Below are positions 17,479 through 26,865 of a stretch of 64,000 bases of DNA, in pieces. The stretch lies in assembly GCF_009729415.1 (NCBI RefSeq), contig NZ_MPKW01000018.1, forward strand, positions 248,001 to 312,000, written 5' to 3'. Made by a program: the position numbers and the translations under genes. Under the pieces are notes generated by a model. That model was not told the origin of the DNA. It worked only from the letters and a program-made list of their open reading frames with translations, and did not search any database. Numbering within the stretch: the stretch's first letter is position 1; the number at the start of each line of letters is the position of its first letter. The DNA is from Mycolicibacterium sp. CBMA 234. GTDB taxonomy: Bacteria > Actinomycetota > Actinomycetes > Mycobacteriales > Mycobacteriaceae.

Positions 17479-19326
17479 ATGTCTGAAATGGATCGCGGGG
17501 ACGCCTTCGGCAACCCGGGCCTACCCCGCCAGAACCCCATGTCCAGCACCGATGCTGCCGAGTTGGCACGGCTTCGAAGCGAGACGGCGGCGCTGCGCGA
17601 GCAGCTCACCACGGCGGCCGCGGCGCACCGCGGACCGCGAGATGTGCAGCAGCTCGAAGCTCGCGTCGATTCGCTGACGACGCGCAACGGCAAGTTGATG
17701 GACACCCTCAAAGAGGCGCGGCAGCAGTTGCTGGCGCTCCGCGAGGAGGTCGATCGACTGGGGCAGCCGCCGAGCGGTTACGGCGTCTTGTTGCTCGCTC
17801 ACGATGACGACACCGTCGACGTGTTCACGTCCGGACGCAAGATGCGGCTGTCCGTCTCGCCGAACATCGACGTGTCCGAGCTCAAGCAGGGTCAGACCGT
17901 CCGCCTGAACGAGGCGTTGACGGTGGTCGAGGCCGGCTCGTTCGAGTCGGTCGGTGAGATCAGCACACTGCGCGAAATCCTTTCTGACGGAAAGCGTGCC
18001 CTGGTGGTCGGCCATGCCGACGAGGAGCGCATCGTCTGGCTCGCGGAACCCTTGGTTGCGTTGGAATTCCTGGAGCCCGAGGTCATCGAGGTCCTCGAGG
18101 ACACCGAAGACCTGTACGACGAGCGGGCGCGCAAGCTGCGGCCGGGAGACTCGCTGCTGGTCGACAGCAAGGCCGGATACGCCTTCGAACGGATCCCCAA
18201 GGCAGAGGTCGAGGATCTGGTCCTCGAAGAGGTGCCCGACGTCGCCTACAGCGACATCGGTGGCCTGACCCGGCAAATCGAGCTGATTCGCGACGCGGTC
18301 GAATTGCCGTTCCTGCACAAGGATCTGTACAAGGAGTACGCGCTGAGGCCGCCCAAGGGCGTGCTGCTGTACGGCCCTCCCGGGTGCGGTAAGACGCTCA
18401 TCGCGAAGGCGGTCGCGAACTCGCTGGCCAAGAAGATGGCTGAGATTCGTGGCGACGATGCCCGGGAAGCCAAGAGCTACTTCCTGAACATCAAGGGCCC
18501 GGAGCTGCTCAACAAGTTCGTCGGCGAGACCGAGCGGCACATCCGGTTGATCTTCCAGCGGGCGCGGGAGAAGGCCTCCGAGGGCACTCCGGTGATCGTG
18601 TTCTTCGACGAGATGGACTCGATCTTCCGTACCCGTGGCACCGGCGTCAGCTCCGATGTCGAAACCACGGTTGTGCCGCAGCTGCTGTCGGAGATCGACG
18701 GCGTCGAGGGCCTGGAGAACGTCATCGTCATCGGCGCCTCCAACCGTGAGGACATGATTGACCCGGCGATCCTGCGGCCAGGCCGCCTCGACGTCAAGAT
18801 CAAGATCGAGCGGCCGGATGCCGAAGCGGCGCAGGACATCTTCAGCAAGTACCTCACCGAGGGACTGCCGGTGCACGAGGATGACCTGCGCGAGTTCGCC
18901 GGCGATCGCTCGCTGACCATCAAGACCATGATCGAGAAGGTCGTGGACCGGATGTACGCCGAGATCGACGACAACCGCTTCCTTGAAGTCACCTACGCCA
19001 ACGGCGACAAGGAGGTCATGTACTTCAAGGACTTCAACTCCGGCGCCATGATCCAGAACGTCGTGGACCGGGCCAAGAAGTACGCGATCAAATCGGTGCT
19101 GGAAACGCAGCAGCGCGGTCTGCGCATCCAGCACCTGCTGGACTCCATCGTCGACGAGTTCGCCGAGAACGAGGACCTGCCCAACACCACCAATCCCGAT
19201 GACTGGGCCCGGATCTCGGGCAAGAAGGGCGAGCGGATCGTCTACATCCGCACGCTCGTCACGGGCAAGTCGTCGAGCGCCAGCCGGGCGATCGACACGG
19301 AGAGCAACCTCGGTCAGTACCTGTAA
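17479..19326 (+). CDS. mpa: Mycobacterial proteasome ATPase Mpa (ARC)
   Basis: Hexameric AAA ATPase that recognises Pup, unfolds pupylated proteins and threads them into the 20S proteasome. The 615-residue protein has a coiled coil at about 25-95 (Pup binding), an OB-fold interdomain, Walker A GPPGCGKT near 299, Walker [11 protein letters not shown] near 373, and sensor and arginine-finger segments. It ends SNLGQYL; the terminal Tyr-Leu tail docks on the proteasome alpha ring. The ATG at 17479 follows GAAAGGAG; the frame extends upstream without support. It lies about 3 kb from pup-prcBA, as in other mycobacteria. Confidence 0.98.
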   Translation: MSEMDRGDAFGNPGLPRQNPMSSTDAAELARLRSETAALREQLTTAAAAHRGPRDVQQLEARVDSLTTRNGKLMDTLKEARQQLLALREEVDRLGQPPSGYGVLLLAHDDDTVDVFTSGRKMRLSVSPNIDVSELKQGQTVRLNEALTVVEAGSFESVGEISTLREILSDGKRALVVGHADEERIVWLAEPLVALEFLEPEVIEVLEDTEDLYDERARKLRPGDSLLVDSKAGYAFERIPKAEVEDLVLEEVPDVAYSDIGGLTRQIELIRDAVELPFLHKDLYKEYALRPPKGVLLYGPPGCGKTLIAKAVANSLAKKMAEIRGDDAREAKSYFLNIKGPELLNKFVGETERHIRLIFQRAREKASEGTPVIVFFDEMDSIFRTRGTGVSSDVETTVVPQLLSEIDGVEGLENVIVIGASNREDMIDPAILRPGRLDVKIKIERPDAEAAQDIFSKYLTEGLPVHEDDLREFAGDRSLTIKTMIEKVVDRMYAEIDDNRFLEVTYANGDKEVMYFKDFNSGAMIQNVVDRAKKYAIKSVLETQQRGLRIQHLLDSIVDEFAENEDLPNTTNPDDWARISGKKGERIVYIRTLVTGKSSSASRAIDTESNLGQYL

Positions 19327-19337
19327 CAGCACGACCG

Positions 19338-19389
19338 GTGTGAGGGCTGTGCACGCGAATCCTCCGAACTGCGTACACAGCCCTCACAC
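19338..19389. terminator. Bidirectional terminator hairpin after mpa
   Basis: Inverted repeat with perfect 14-base arms (GTGTGAGGGCTGTG and its complement) and a 24-base loop, 11 bases after the mpa stop. Its distal arm overlaps the last codons of the convergent membrane gene, so it could end transcription from both sides. Confidence 0.65.
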
Positions 19390-20538
19390 TTGTCTGCGGT
19401 CGGCGAGGTACCGGTCGCGGGCGTCCAGCCGGCGCCGCAGGCTAGCCACCTGAGGGTCGACGAACTCGGCCCGGTATTGGCCGTCGGACGCCGTCCTGGC
19501 GCTGACGTACATGAACGTCATGGCGCCCAGGAACAGCGTGATCTGGATCAATGACTCCGGTACGGGCAGCGTCATGCCCAGGATGGTGCCGTCGAGCGAT
19601 CCGTTGCCCCGCGTCCACTCCGCCAGCAGTTTCGGGGTGAGCACGATCAGTCCGAGGATGAAGAAGATGACGCCGGTGACCAGGGCGACGATCAGCAGCT
19701 GCACCACCTGAGACATCGCCACGACGAACACCACGTTGACTCGCTCGATGTGGGACAACGGAATTCGCTGGTCCGGTTCGGGCAGGTGCGCGAACGGCGT
19801 GTCGGCCAGGATCGTGTCCTCGATGTCAGCGGCGTCAGGTTCGGTCGCGGTCAGGATCGGGCGTACCCGGTCCACGGTGGTGGCGATGACGAACGCCACC
19901 GCGATGAGTGCCAGGAAACCCAGCGCGCACCACAGCCGCGTGCGGCTCACGATCGCCACCATCAGCCAGACGTAGGTGTTGAAGAACACCAGCACCGTCA
20001 GCAGCAGGATGGGCAACGCACGCGCCAACAAGCCGCCGACCAGGGCCAGGTTGTGTGCTGTCGTGTCCAGGGCCCAGCCCAGAATCGATCCGATGCCGGT
20101 TGCCGTGCAGGCCAAGACAATGGCGACGACCACCCCGACGTAGACCAGGTTGCTACCGACTCGGGGACCTGGGCCACCGCACACCGCGCCGACGACACAT
20201 ATCGCGACCGCCACGGCGGCGGCTACCGCCCGGCTGCGCCACAACGAGATTCGCGACACCAGCCAACCGGCCAGCGCGGCCATCGGCGCCACCAGAAGGA
20301 GCATCGCGAGGACGAACCATTCGGTGCGGGTGGGTTGGCCTTCGATATTGATGGTGTGGTGGCCGGTAACCGCGGTGATGAGGATCGAGTTGGCCATGAA
20401 TACCGCGAACGCGGCCAGAGCCGGCGCTGACCGCTGCCATAGCCGTCGCACCAGAGCGCCCGGACGCAGCACCGCGGGCAGGCCGCGGCGCAGAAACCAG
20501 GTCTCGGCGGCGACGCGGTCAGTGGCCGATGTGGTCAT
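19384..20538 (-). CDS. Integral membrane protein (Rv2113-like)
   Basis: A 384-residue protein with about eight hydrophobic segments (for example [14 protein letters not shown] near 50, [20 protein letters not shown] near 80, [20 protein letters not shown] near 180, [20 protein letters not shown] near 290). A charged loop at about 220-265 contains acidic residues ([15 protein letters not shown]). No enzymatic motif is recognised. The ATG at 20538 is chosen because residues before it are atypical; no clear Shine-Dalgarno sequence is visible. It sits between mpa and dop, as Rv2113 does in M. tuberculosis, but a link to the proteasome is only positional. Confidence 0.78.
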   Translation of the reverse strand: MTTSATDRVAAETWFLRRGLPAVLRPGALVRRLWQRSAPALAAFAVFMANSILITAVTGHHTINIEGQPTRTEWFVLAMLLLVAPMAALAGWLVSRISLWRSRAVAAAVAVAICVVGAVCGGPGPRVGSNLVYVGVVVAIVLACTATGIGSILGWALDTTAHNLALVGGLLARALPILLLTVLVFFNTYVWLMVAIVSRTRLWCALGFLALIAVAFVIATTVDRVRPILTATEPDAADIEDTILADTPFAHLPEPDQRIPLSHIERVNVVFVVAMSQVVQLLIVALVTGVIFFILGLIVLTPKLLAEWTRGNGSLDGTILGMTLPVPESLIQITLFLGAMTFMYVSARTASDGQYRAEFVDPQVASLRRRLDARDRYLADRRQV

Positions 20539-20641
20539 GGGCCAATGGTGCAACACGAACACCCGGTTGCGTGCCTGGACGGCTTGCTTTCAGCGGGGCT
20601 CGTACCGCGCCTCGAATCATCAGCCGTCTACGCTGTGCGGC

Positions 20642-22150
20642 ATGCAACGGATCATCGGTACAGAGGTCGAATACGGCATTTCGTCGCCGTCTGATCCGAC
20701 CGCGAACCCGATCCTCACGTCGACCCAGGCAGTGTTGGCGTACGCGGCGGCCAGCGGCATCCAGCGGGCCAAGCGCACCCGCTGGGACTACGAAGTCGAG
20801 TCCCCCCTGCGCGACGCCCGTGGCTTCGATCTGAGCCGTTCCACCGGCCCGGCGCCCATCGTCGACGCCGACGAGATCGGCGCGGCCAACATGATCCTCA
20901 CCAACGGTGCCCGGCTGTACGTCGACCACGCGCACCCCGAATACTCCGCACCTGAGGTCACCGACCCGATGGATGCGGTCATCTGGGACAAGGCCGGCGA
21001 GCGCGTCATGGAGGCCGCTGCTCGGTATGTGGCAAGCGTGCCGGGCGCGGCGCGGCTGCAGCTGTACAAGAACAACGTCGACGGCAAGGGCGCGTCGTAC
21101 GGCACGCACGAGAACTACCTGATGAGCCGGCAGACGCCGTTCAACTCGGTGATCGCCGGGCTGACGCCGTTCTTCGTGTCGCGTCAGGTTGTCACGGGTT
21201 CCGGCCGGGTCGGCATCGGGCAGTCCGGCGACGAGCCGGGCTTTCAGCTGACCCAGCGCGCCGACTACATCGAGGTCGAGGTCGGGCTCGAGACCACGCT
21301 CAAGCGCGGCATCATCAACACGCGCGACGAGCCGCACGCCGACGCCGACAAGTACCGCCGGCTGCACGTCATCATCGGTGACGCCAACCTGGCCGAGACC
21401 TCGACGTACCTCAAGGTGGGCACCACGTCGCTGGTGCTCGACCTGATCGAGTTCGGTCCCGCTGAGGGCATTGATCTGTCCGACCTGGCGCTGGCCCGGC
21501 CGGTGCACGCGGTGCACGTGATCAGCCGCGACCCGTCGTTGCGGGCCACCGTGGCGCTGTCCGACGGCCGCGAACTGACGGCCCTTGCGCTGCAACGCAT
21601 CTACCTCGACCGGGTGGCCAAGCTGCTGGACCGGCGCGATCCCGACCCGCGTGCCAACCACGTCGTCGAGACCTGGGCGCACGTCCTGGATCTGCTGGAG
21701 CGCGACCCCATGGAGTGCGCCGAAATCCTCGACTGGCCGGCCAAGCTGCGGCTGCTGGAGGGTTTCCGGCAGCGGGAGAACCTGAGCTGGAACGCCCCGC
21801 GCCTGCACCTGGTGGACCTGCAGTACTCCGATGTCCGTCTCGACAAGGGCCTGTACAACCGGCTGGTGGCCCGCGGTTCGATGAAGCGGCTGGTCACCGA
21901 ACAGCAGGTGCTCGACGCGGTGGACAACCCGCCAACCGATACGCGCGCCTACTTCCGTGGGGAGTGCCTGCGCCGCTTCGGTGCGGACATCGCCGCGGCC
22001 AGCTGGGATTCGGTGATTTTCGACCTGGGTGGCGAGTCCCTGGTGCGGATTCCGACCCTGGAACCACTGCGCGGAAGCAAGGCGCACGTCGGTGCGTTGC
22101 TTGATTCAGTGGACAGCGCGGTCGAGTTGGTCGAACAGCTGACGACGTAA
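20642..22150 (+). CDS. dop: Pup deamidase/depupylase Dop
   Basis: Converts the C-terminal Gln of Pup to Glu and also removes Pup from substrates. The 502-residue protein has a glutamine synthetase-like fold. Markers: [16 protein letters not shown] with the metal-binding Glu pair, [20 protein letters not shown] carrying the catalytic Asp near residue 95, the Dop-specific loop upstream of that, [19 protein letters not shown], and [18 protein letters not shown]. Length and sequence match M. tuberculosis Dop. The ATG at 20642 starts exactly at the conserved N-terminus; the longer frame is not used. It lies 74 bases upstream of pup. Confidence 0.98.
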   Translation: MQRIIGTEVEYGISSPSDPTANPILTSTQAVLAYAAASGIQRAKRTRWDYEVESPLRDARGFDLSRSTGPAPIVDADEIGAANMILTNGARLYVDHAHPEYSAPEVTDPMDAVIWDKAGERVMEAAARYVASVPGAARLQLYKNNVDGKGASYGTHENYLMSRQTPFNSVIAGLTPFFVSRQVVTGSGRVGIGQSGDEPGFQLTQRADYIEVEVGLETTLKRGIINTRDEPHADADKYRRLHVIIGDANLAETSTYLKVGTTSLVLDLIEFGPAEGIDLSDLALARPVHAVHVISRDPSLRATVALSDGRELTALALQRIYLDRVAKLLDRRDPDPRANHVVETWAHVLDLLERDPMECAEILDWPAKLRLLEGFRQRENLSWNAPRLHLVDLQYSDVRLDKGLYNRLVARGSMKRLVTEQQVLDAVDNPPTDTRAYFRGECLRRFGADIAAASWDSVIFDLGGESLVRIPTLEPLRGSKAHVGALLDSVDSAVELVEQLTT

Positions 22151-22161
22151 GTGGTTGTGTT

Positions 22162-22176
22162 GCCGGGGAACCCGGC
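22162..22176 (+). other. Short inverted repeat between dop and pup
   Basis: GCCGGG-GAA-CCCGGC, a perfect six-base-arm hairpin, 11 bases after the dop stop and about 50 before pup. It could weakly attenuate read-through into pup-prcBA or stabilise a processed 5' end. In GC-rich DNA such short repeats can be chance. Confidence 0.3.
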
Positions 22177-22224
22177 GGCGGACCGGTAGGGTGAAGCTAG
22201 AGATCGAGCAATCAGGAGGCGGCG

Positions 22225-22419
22225 ATGGCTCAGGAACAGACCAAGCGCAGTGGTGGCGGCGGCGAGGACGACGATGTCGACGGCACGACTGCTGCAGGTC
22301 AGGAACGTCGTGAGAAGCTCGCCGAGGACACTGACGATCTGCTCGACGAGATCGATGACGTGCTGGAAGAGAACGCTGAGGACTTCGTGCGCGCGTACGT
22401 CCAAAAGGGCGGCCAGTGA
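22225..22419 (+). CDS. pup: Prokaryotic ubiquitin-like protein Pup
   Basis: A 64-residue, intrinsically disordered protein tag. The C-terminal half forms the helix that binds the Mpa coiled coil: [20 protein letters not shown]. It ends VQKGGQ; the terminal Gln is deamidated by Dop before PafA links it to substrate lysines. A strong AGGAGG lies 8-10 bases before the ATG. The stop overlaps the prcB GTG start by four bases, so the tag and proteasome subunits are co-translated. Confidence 0.99.
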   Translation: MAQEQTKRSGGGGEDDDVDGTTAAGQERREKLAEDTDDLLDEIDDVLEENAEDFVRAYVQKGGQ

Positions 22420-23285
22420 CGCCAGGATTCGGGCCGTTCGCTGATCGACTGGATGTCACTTCATCGCACCTGAATCTGTCCTCGTTTTCGGACTTTCTCA
22501 GCCGGCAGGCACCACACCTGCTGCCGGTGGTGGGTGACGCTGCGTCTGTGTCTGGTTCGGAGCTGCCGCACGGCACGACGATCGTTGCGATCAAGTTCCC
22601 TGGTGGGGTGCTGATCGCGGGGGACCGGCGGGCCACCCAGGGCAACATGATCGCGAGCCGCGATGTGCAGAAAGTGCACATCGCGGACGACTACACCGCG
22701 ACCGGCATCGCCGGTACCGCCGCCATCGCGGTGGAGTTCGCGCGGTTGTACGCGGTCGAGTTGGAGCACTACGAGAAGCTCGAAGGCGTGCCGCTGACGT
22801 TCCGCGGCAAGGTCAACCGGCTGGCCATCATGGTGCGCGGCAACCTCGCTGCCGCGATGCAGGGTTTCGTTGCGCTACCGCTGTTGGTGGGCTACGACCT
22901 GGATGACTCTGACCCGGGCAATGCCGGTCGCATCGTCTCGTTCGACGCCGCCGGCGGTTGGAACATCGAAGACGAGGGCTACCAGTCGGTGGGCTCGGGC
23001 TCGCTGTTCGCCAAGTCGTCGATCAAGAAGCTGTATTCGCATGTGACCGATGCTGATTCGGCGCTGAAGGTCGCTATCGAATCGCTTTACGACGCTGCCG
23101 ACGACGATTCGGCCACCGGCGGACCTGATCTGGTACGCGGTATTTACCCGACCGCGGTGCTGATCGGTGGCGACGGAGCTGAAGAGGTGACCGACGAACG
23201 GATCGCCGCGCTGGCCCGGGAAGTCATCGCCAACCGCAGTGTCCCAATTACCGGCACCGCCGGCCGGCGCGGGAGTAATGCCTGA
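22416..23285 (+). CDS. prcB: 20S proteasome beta subunit PrcB
   Basis: Catalytic N-terminal threonine protease subunit. The 289-residue precursor has a propeptide of 53 residues; cleavage in [16 protein letters not shown] exposes Thr54. Conserved beta-subunit features follow: [20 protein letters not shown], then [33 protein letters not shown] and [15 protein letters not shown]. The propeptide is slightly shorter than I recall for M. tuberculosis (57 residues). It overlaps pup by four bases and prcA by one, so assembly partners are made together. Confidence 0.98.
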   Translation: MTPGFGPFADRLDVTSSHLNLSSFSDFLSRQAPHLLPVVGDAASVSGSELPHGTTIVAIKFPGGVLIAGDRRATQGNMIASRDVQKVHIADDYTATGIAGTAAIAVEFARLYAVELEHYEKLEGVPLTFRGKVNRLAIMVRGNLAAAMQGFVALPLLVGYDLDDSDPGNAGRIVSFDAAGGWNIEDEGYQSVGSGSLFAKSSIKKLYSHVTDADSALKVAIESLYDAADDDSATGGPDLVRGIYPTAVLIGGDGAEEVTDERIAALAREVIANRSVPITGTAGRRGSNA

Positions 23286-24100
23286 TGAGCTTTCCGTATT
23301 TCATCTCGCCCGAACAGGCGATGCGGGAACGTTCCGAGCTTGCGCGCAAAGGTATTTCGCGGGGTCGCAGCGTGGTGGTGCTGGCCTACGAGGGCGGCGT
23401 GGTGTTCGTTGCGGAGAATCCGTCGCGGTCGCTGCAGAAGGTCAGCGAGCTGTACGACCGGGTCGGCTTCGCCGCGGTAGGCCGGTTCAACGAGTTCGAC
23501 AACCTGCGTCGCGGCGGCATTCAGTTCGCCGACACGCGGGGCTACGCCTACGACCGTCGGGACGTCACCGGCCGGCAGTTGGCCAATGTCTACGCCCAGA
23601 CCCTCGGCACCATCTTCACCGAGCAGGCCAAGCCCTACGAGGTCGAGCTGTGCGTCGCCGAGGTGGCGCACCACGGCGAGACGAAAGCCCCTGAGCTGTA
23701 CCGGATTACGTACGACGGGTCCATTGCCGACGAGCCGCATTTCGTCGTGATGGGTGGCACCACCGAGCCGATCATCGCTGCGCTCAATGACTCCTTCGAG
23801 GAGAACTTGAGCTTGGCCGACGCGGTGAAGATCGCCGTCGATGCATTGCATGCCGGGGCAGGCGACCGCGTGCTGGGCGCAGCGACGCTCGAGGTTGCCA
23901 TTCTCGATGCCAAGCGCCCGCGCCGGGCTTTCCGCCGGGTCACCGGCGCGGCGTTGGACGCGGTGTTGCCGAAGGACGAGGCTGCCGACGAAGCTGAAGC
24001 CAAGGCTGACGCAAAGAGCGACGCCAAGGATAAGCCAGACGCTAAGGCCAAGCCCGACGCTAAGGCCAAGCCCGACGCGGAGTCGGACGCCAAGGAGTAG
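23285..24100 (+). CDS. prcA: 20S proteasome alpha subunit PrcA with long charged C-terminal tail
   Basis: Forms the outer rings and gate of the 20S proteasome. The 271-residue protein starts [20 protein letters not shown] (the gating N-terminus) and continues [20 protein letters not shown] and [20 protein letters not shown]. The folded domain ends near residue 235. The last 35 or so residues are Ala, Asp, Lys, Glu and Pro only, including a duplicated DAKAKP unit, making the protein about 20 residues longer than M. tuberculosis PrcA (248, as recalled). The tail should be disordered. The ATG overlaps the prcB stop by one base. Confidence 0.97.
   Translation: MSFPYFISPEQAMRERSELARKGISRGRSVVVLAYEGGVVFVAENPSRSLQKVSELYDRVGFAAVGRFNEFDNLRRGGIQFADTRGYAYDRRDVTGRQLANVYAQTLGTIFTEQAKPYEVELCVAEVAHHGETKAPELYRITYDGSIADEPHFVVMGGTTEPIIAALNDSFEENLSLADAVKIAVDALHAGAGDRVLGAATLEVAILDAKRPRRAFRRVTGAALDAVLPKDEAADEAEAKADAKSDAKDKPDAKAKPDAKAKPDAESDAKE
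24038..24073 (+). repeat. Two tandem 18-base repeats in the prcA 3' end
   Basis: The unit GACGCTAAGGCCAAGCCC occurs twice in perfect tandem and encodes DAKAKP twice. Neighbouring codons are degenerate versions of the same unit, so the tail probably grew by slippage. Confidence 0.9.
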
Positions 24101-24101
24101 G

Positions 24102-24728
24102 TCAGCGCGGCACGGCGGCGTCGGACCGCATTGCCGCCAGTCCTCGGAGCAGTACCGCCATGCCGAATTCGAATGCGTCGTCGGCTCTTTCGGGTTTGGT
24201 GCTGCCGGTAGCCAACGCGGCGGAGAGTTCGGCGCCGACCTCGGCGCTGTTCTGCCAGGGTTCATCGGGGGCAGCGACGTCGAGCGCTGAGCCCAGCACA
24301 AACGAGTCGACCAGAGTGATGGCTCGGAGCGTGTCAGCAGGGTCGAATCCGGCGCGGCTGAACGTGACGGCCAGGACGTTGTACATGGTGATGGCGTGAT
24401 AGCTGTTCACGGCGTGCGCGGTCAGTAGCGGGATGAGCCGCGGGTACCGGGCGTAGCTCTGCCGGTACGACCGCATGATGTCGGCGACCACGTCGGTCCA
24501 CGGGCGGCTGGGGTCGTCGGCGCCTACCGCGACTTCTGACATGGCCCGTTCGCGGAGCAGCTCGACGATCTGCTCACGCCCGGTGACGTGGTTGTAGAGC
24601 GACGACGGGCTGACCTTCAGGGCCCGGGCCAGTTCGGGGACGGTGAACCCGCCGGTCTTGCTGACCAAATCCATTGCTGCGCTGGTGATGCGATCCGTGG
24701 AAAGCAACGGTTTGGAGGGGCGGCCCAT
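24102..24728 (-). CDS. TetR-family regulator, probable repressor of aguB-aguA
   Basis: A 208-residue TetR-type protein. The DNA-binding domain covers about residues 10-55 (DRITSAAMDLVSKTGGFTVP, then LARALKVSPSSLYNHVTGRE). The ligand-binding part is all-helical and ends in a typical dimer region. It is divergent from the agmatine genes with only 83 bases between starts, and that gap contains a perfect palindrome. The obvious model is repression of aguB-aguA, relieved by agmatine, N-carbamoylputrescine or another amine. Its stop lies two bases past the prcA stop on the opposite strand. Confidence 0.88.
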   Translation of the reverse strand: MGRPSKPLLSTDRITSAAMDLVSKTGGFTVPELARALKVSPSSLYNHVTGREQIVELLRERAMSEVAVGADDPSRPWTDVVADIMRSYRQSYARYPRLIPLLTAHAVNSYHAITMYNVLAVTFSRAGFDPADTLRAITLVDSFVLGSALDVAAPDEPWQNSAEVGAELSAALATGSTKPERADDAFEFGMAVLLRGLAAMRSDAAVPR

Positions 24729-24776
24729 GCAATCTTTCTACTACCTCTTTACAACGACGGGTACCTGGGGCCACAA

Positions 24777-24799
24777 TAAAACGAATCCAATTCGTTTTA
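24777..24799. promoter_or_regulatory. TetR operator upstream of aguB
   Basis: A perfect inverted repeat with ten-base arms and a three-base centre: TAAAACGAAT-CCA-ATTCGTTTTA. It ends at the first base of the AGGAG Shine-Dalgarno of aguB and lies about 50 bases from the tetR start. Length, symmetry and AT-rich arms fit a TetR dimer site that would block the aguB promoter or leader. Confidence 0.75.
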
Positions 24800-24811
24800 G
24801 GAGTTCAGCTG

Positions 24812-25804
24812 ATGATCACCCTGACCGCCACCGCGCCCGAGTCGCTGTCCCGCAGCACGGAGTCGACCCGTCCGCCGGTCCGCATCGGCCTCGTGCAGCA
24901 CCGTTGGCGGCCCGACACGGCTGAGTTGGCCAAAGTGCTGCGCGACGGTATCGATCGGGCGGCCGGAGAGGGCGCCACACTGGTCTGCCTGCCGGAGATC
25001 ACCCTGCTGAGGTACCCCGCCGACACCCCGGCCGGCCCGAACCCCGGCGACACTGCCGAAGACCTGACTGACGGGCCGACGTTCGCGCTGGCTGCCGAGG
25101 CCGCTCGGGCCAACGGCATCTTCGTTCACGCGTCGCTCTACGAAAAGTCGCCAGCCGCAGACGGTTTGGGCTTCAACACCGCAATCCTGGTGGCGCCGTC
25201 CGGCGAGTTGGTCGGCCGCACGCGCAAGATGCACATTCCGATCTCGGCCGGCTACTACGAAGACACGTATTTTCGTCCGGGTCCAGGGTCGTCCTCGACC
25301 GACGACGCCTACCCCGTTTACCACCCCGAGGGTCTCGGGGCTCGCGTCGGACTGCCGACCTGCTGGGACGAATGGTTCCCCGAGGTGGCCCGCAACTATT
25401 CGCTCGGCGGCGCCGAGATCGTCGTCTACCCGACGGCCATCGGCTCCGAGCCGGTCTTCCCGGACTTCGACACTCAGCCGCTGTGGCAGCATGTCATCGT
25501 CGCCAACGGCATCAACAGCGGCCTGTTCATGGTGGTGCCCAACCGAATTGGCGACGAGGGCAAGGTGACCTTCTACGGTTCGTCGTTCATCTCCGACCCG
25601 TATGGCCGGGTGCTGGTGCAGGCGCCGCGGGATGAGGAAGCGGTGCTGGTCGCCGATCTGGATCTGGACCAGCGTCGCGACTGGCTGGAGCTGTTCCCGT
25701 TCCTGCTGACCCGTCGACCCGAGAGCTACGCCGCGTTGGGCCGCCCGGTTGACGTGCAGCACCCGTACGGCGCCGGCCACGAAGCCACGGCGGTCGTGAA
25801 GTGA
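24812..25804 (+). CDS. aguB: N-carbamoylputrescine amidase (nitrilase superfamily)
   Basis: Hydrolyses N-carbamoylputrescine to putrescine, CO2 and ammonia. The 330-residue protein carries the nitrilase catalytic triad: Glu62 in LVCLPEITLL, Lys139 in GRTRKMHIP, and Cys184 in LPTCWDEWFPE. Other nitrilase-family enzymes share this fold, so the assignment leans on the next gene, an agmatine deiminase whose GTG overlaps this stop by four bases. AGGAG precedes the ATG. The TetR operator abuts the ribosome-binding site. Residues 1-22 look like a loose N-terminal extension before PVRIGLVQH. Confidence 0.88.
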   Translation: MITLTATAPESLSRSTESTRPPVRIGLVQHRWRPDTAELAKVLRDGIDRAAGEGATLVCLPEITLLRYPADTPAGPNPGDTAEDLTDGPTFALAAEAARANGIFVHASLYEKSPAADGLGFNTAILVAPSGELVGRTRKMHIPISAGYYEDTYFRPGPGSSSTDDAYPVYHPEGLGARVGLPTCWDEWFPEVARNYSLGGAEIVVYPTAIGSEPVFPDFDTQPLWQHVIVANGINSGLFMVVPNRIGDEGKVTFYGSSFISDPYGRVLVQAPRDEEAVLVADLDLDQRRDWLELFPFLLTRRPESYAALGRPVDVQHPYGAGHEATAVVK

Positions 25805-26850
25805 CCAACTACGTGATGCCGGCGGAAAGCGCGCCGCAGGACCGCGTGTGGATGGCGTTCCCGTCCGCGGGGTATTCGCTGGGTGACACCGAACGGGAAC
25901 AGCACGAAGCCCGGTCGACGTGGGCGGATGTCGCGCACGCGGTGCTCGAGTTCGAACCGGTGACCATGGTGGTCGACCCCGCCGAAATGGCGGCGGCCCG
26001 GCGCTACCTGTCCGCCGACGTCGACATTGTCGAGGCCCCGCTGAACGACGCCTGGATGCGCGACATCGGCCCGACGTTCGTCCACGCTGACGACGGCTCG
26101 GTGGCCGCAGTGGACTGGGTGTTCAACGGCTGGGGCGCGCAGGACTGGGCGCGCTGGGATCATGACTCGAAAATTGGTGCCGCGGTGGCCAATTGGGCTG
26201 GTGTGCCGGTGGTCAGCTCGAAACTGGTCAATGAAGGCGGCGGCATCCAGGTCGACGGGCAGGGGACCGTGCTGGTCACCGAGACCGTCCAGCTGGACCC
26301 CGGCCGCAATCCCGGTGCCACCAAGGCTGACATCGAGGCCGAGTTGGTGCGGACTATCGGCGCCACTCATGCCGTCTGGCTGCCGCGTGGCTTGGCGCGC
26401 GACTCCGAACGTTTCGGCACTCGTGGCCACGTCGATATCGTGGCTGCCGTTACTTCACCGGGTCGGCTGCTTCTGCATTCGCAGGGCGCCGACTCGCATC
26501 CAGATCATCTGGTGTGCAAGGAGATTCGCGCAGCGCTCGCCGACACCTGTGATGCCGCGGGACGGTCCTGGGACATTGTGGAACTGCCGGCGCCGGATGT
26601 GTTGACCGATGCCGAGGGCTACGTCGACTACAGCTACATCAACCATCTGGTGGTCAACGGCGGCGTCATAGCGTGTGCGTTCGGCGATCCGCGGGACGCC
26701 GACGCGGCCGCGATTCTGGCTGAGCAGTACCCCGGCCGTCGGGTGATCAGCGTTGACGCCCGGCCGCTGTTCGAGCGTGGTGGCGGTATCCACTGCATCA
26801 CGCAGAATCAGCCGTCTGTCACACACATTCGGTCTCAATCCCCGAACTAG
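25801..26850 (+). CDS. aguA: Agmatine deiminase
   Basis: Converts agmatine to N-carbamoylputrescine and ammonia. The 349-residue protein is of the pentein (PPAD) fold: NDAWMRDIGPTFVH near residue 82 (catalytic Asp and arginine-type contacts), NEGGGIQVDGQGTVL, TRGHVDIV with the catalytic His, and the nucleophile Cys332 in GGGIHCITQNQP. The GTG start overlaps the aguB stop, making an aguB-aguA operon. Together the two give putrescine, which the downstream amine oxidase/gab genes could carry to succinate. The peptidylarginine deiminase family is related, but the aguB partner argues for agmatine. Confidence 0.92.
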   Translation: MTNYVMPAESAPQDRVWMAFPSAGYSLGDTEREQHEARSTWADVAHAVLEFEPVTMVVDPAEMAAARRYLSADVDIVEAPLNDAWMRDIGPTFVHADDGSVAAVDWVFNGWGAQDWARWDHDSKIGAAVANWAGVPVVSSKLVNEGGGIQVDGQGTVLVTETVQLDPGRNPGATKADIEAELVRTIGATHAVWLPRGLARDSERFGTRGHVDIVAAVTSPGRLLLHSQGADSHPDHLVCKEIRAALADTCDAAGRSWDIVELPAPDVLTDAEGYVDYSYINHLVVNGGVIACAFGDPRDADAAAILAEQYPGRRVISVDARPLFERGGGIHCITQNQPSVTHIRSQSPN

Positions 26851-26865
26851 CACATGGCCCGACCG

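Noticed and set aside
17521..19332. A 603-codon open frame antisense to mpa
   Set aside because: Long antisense frames are expected in GC-rich DNA with third-position GC bias. The sense strand encodes complete Mpa with all motifs.
20150..20641. N-terminal extension of dop by about 164 codons
   Set aside because: It overlaps the divergent membrane gene and is absent from known Dop; the ATG at 20642 matches the conserved start.
20519..22087. A 522-codon open frame antisense to dop
   Set aside because: Shadow of a conserved gene; composition rich in Arg, His, Gln and Val, no domain.
24001..24100. Idea that the prcA repeat tail is a frameshift artefact
   Set aside because: The repeated DNA unit is a multiple of three and stays in frame to a normal stop, so it looks like a real coding expansion.
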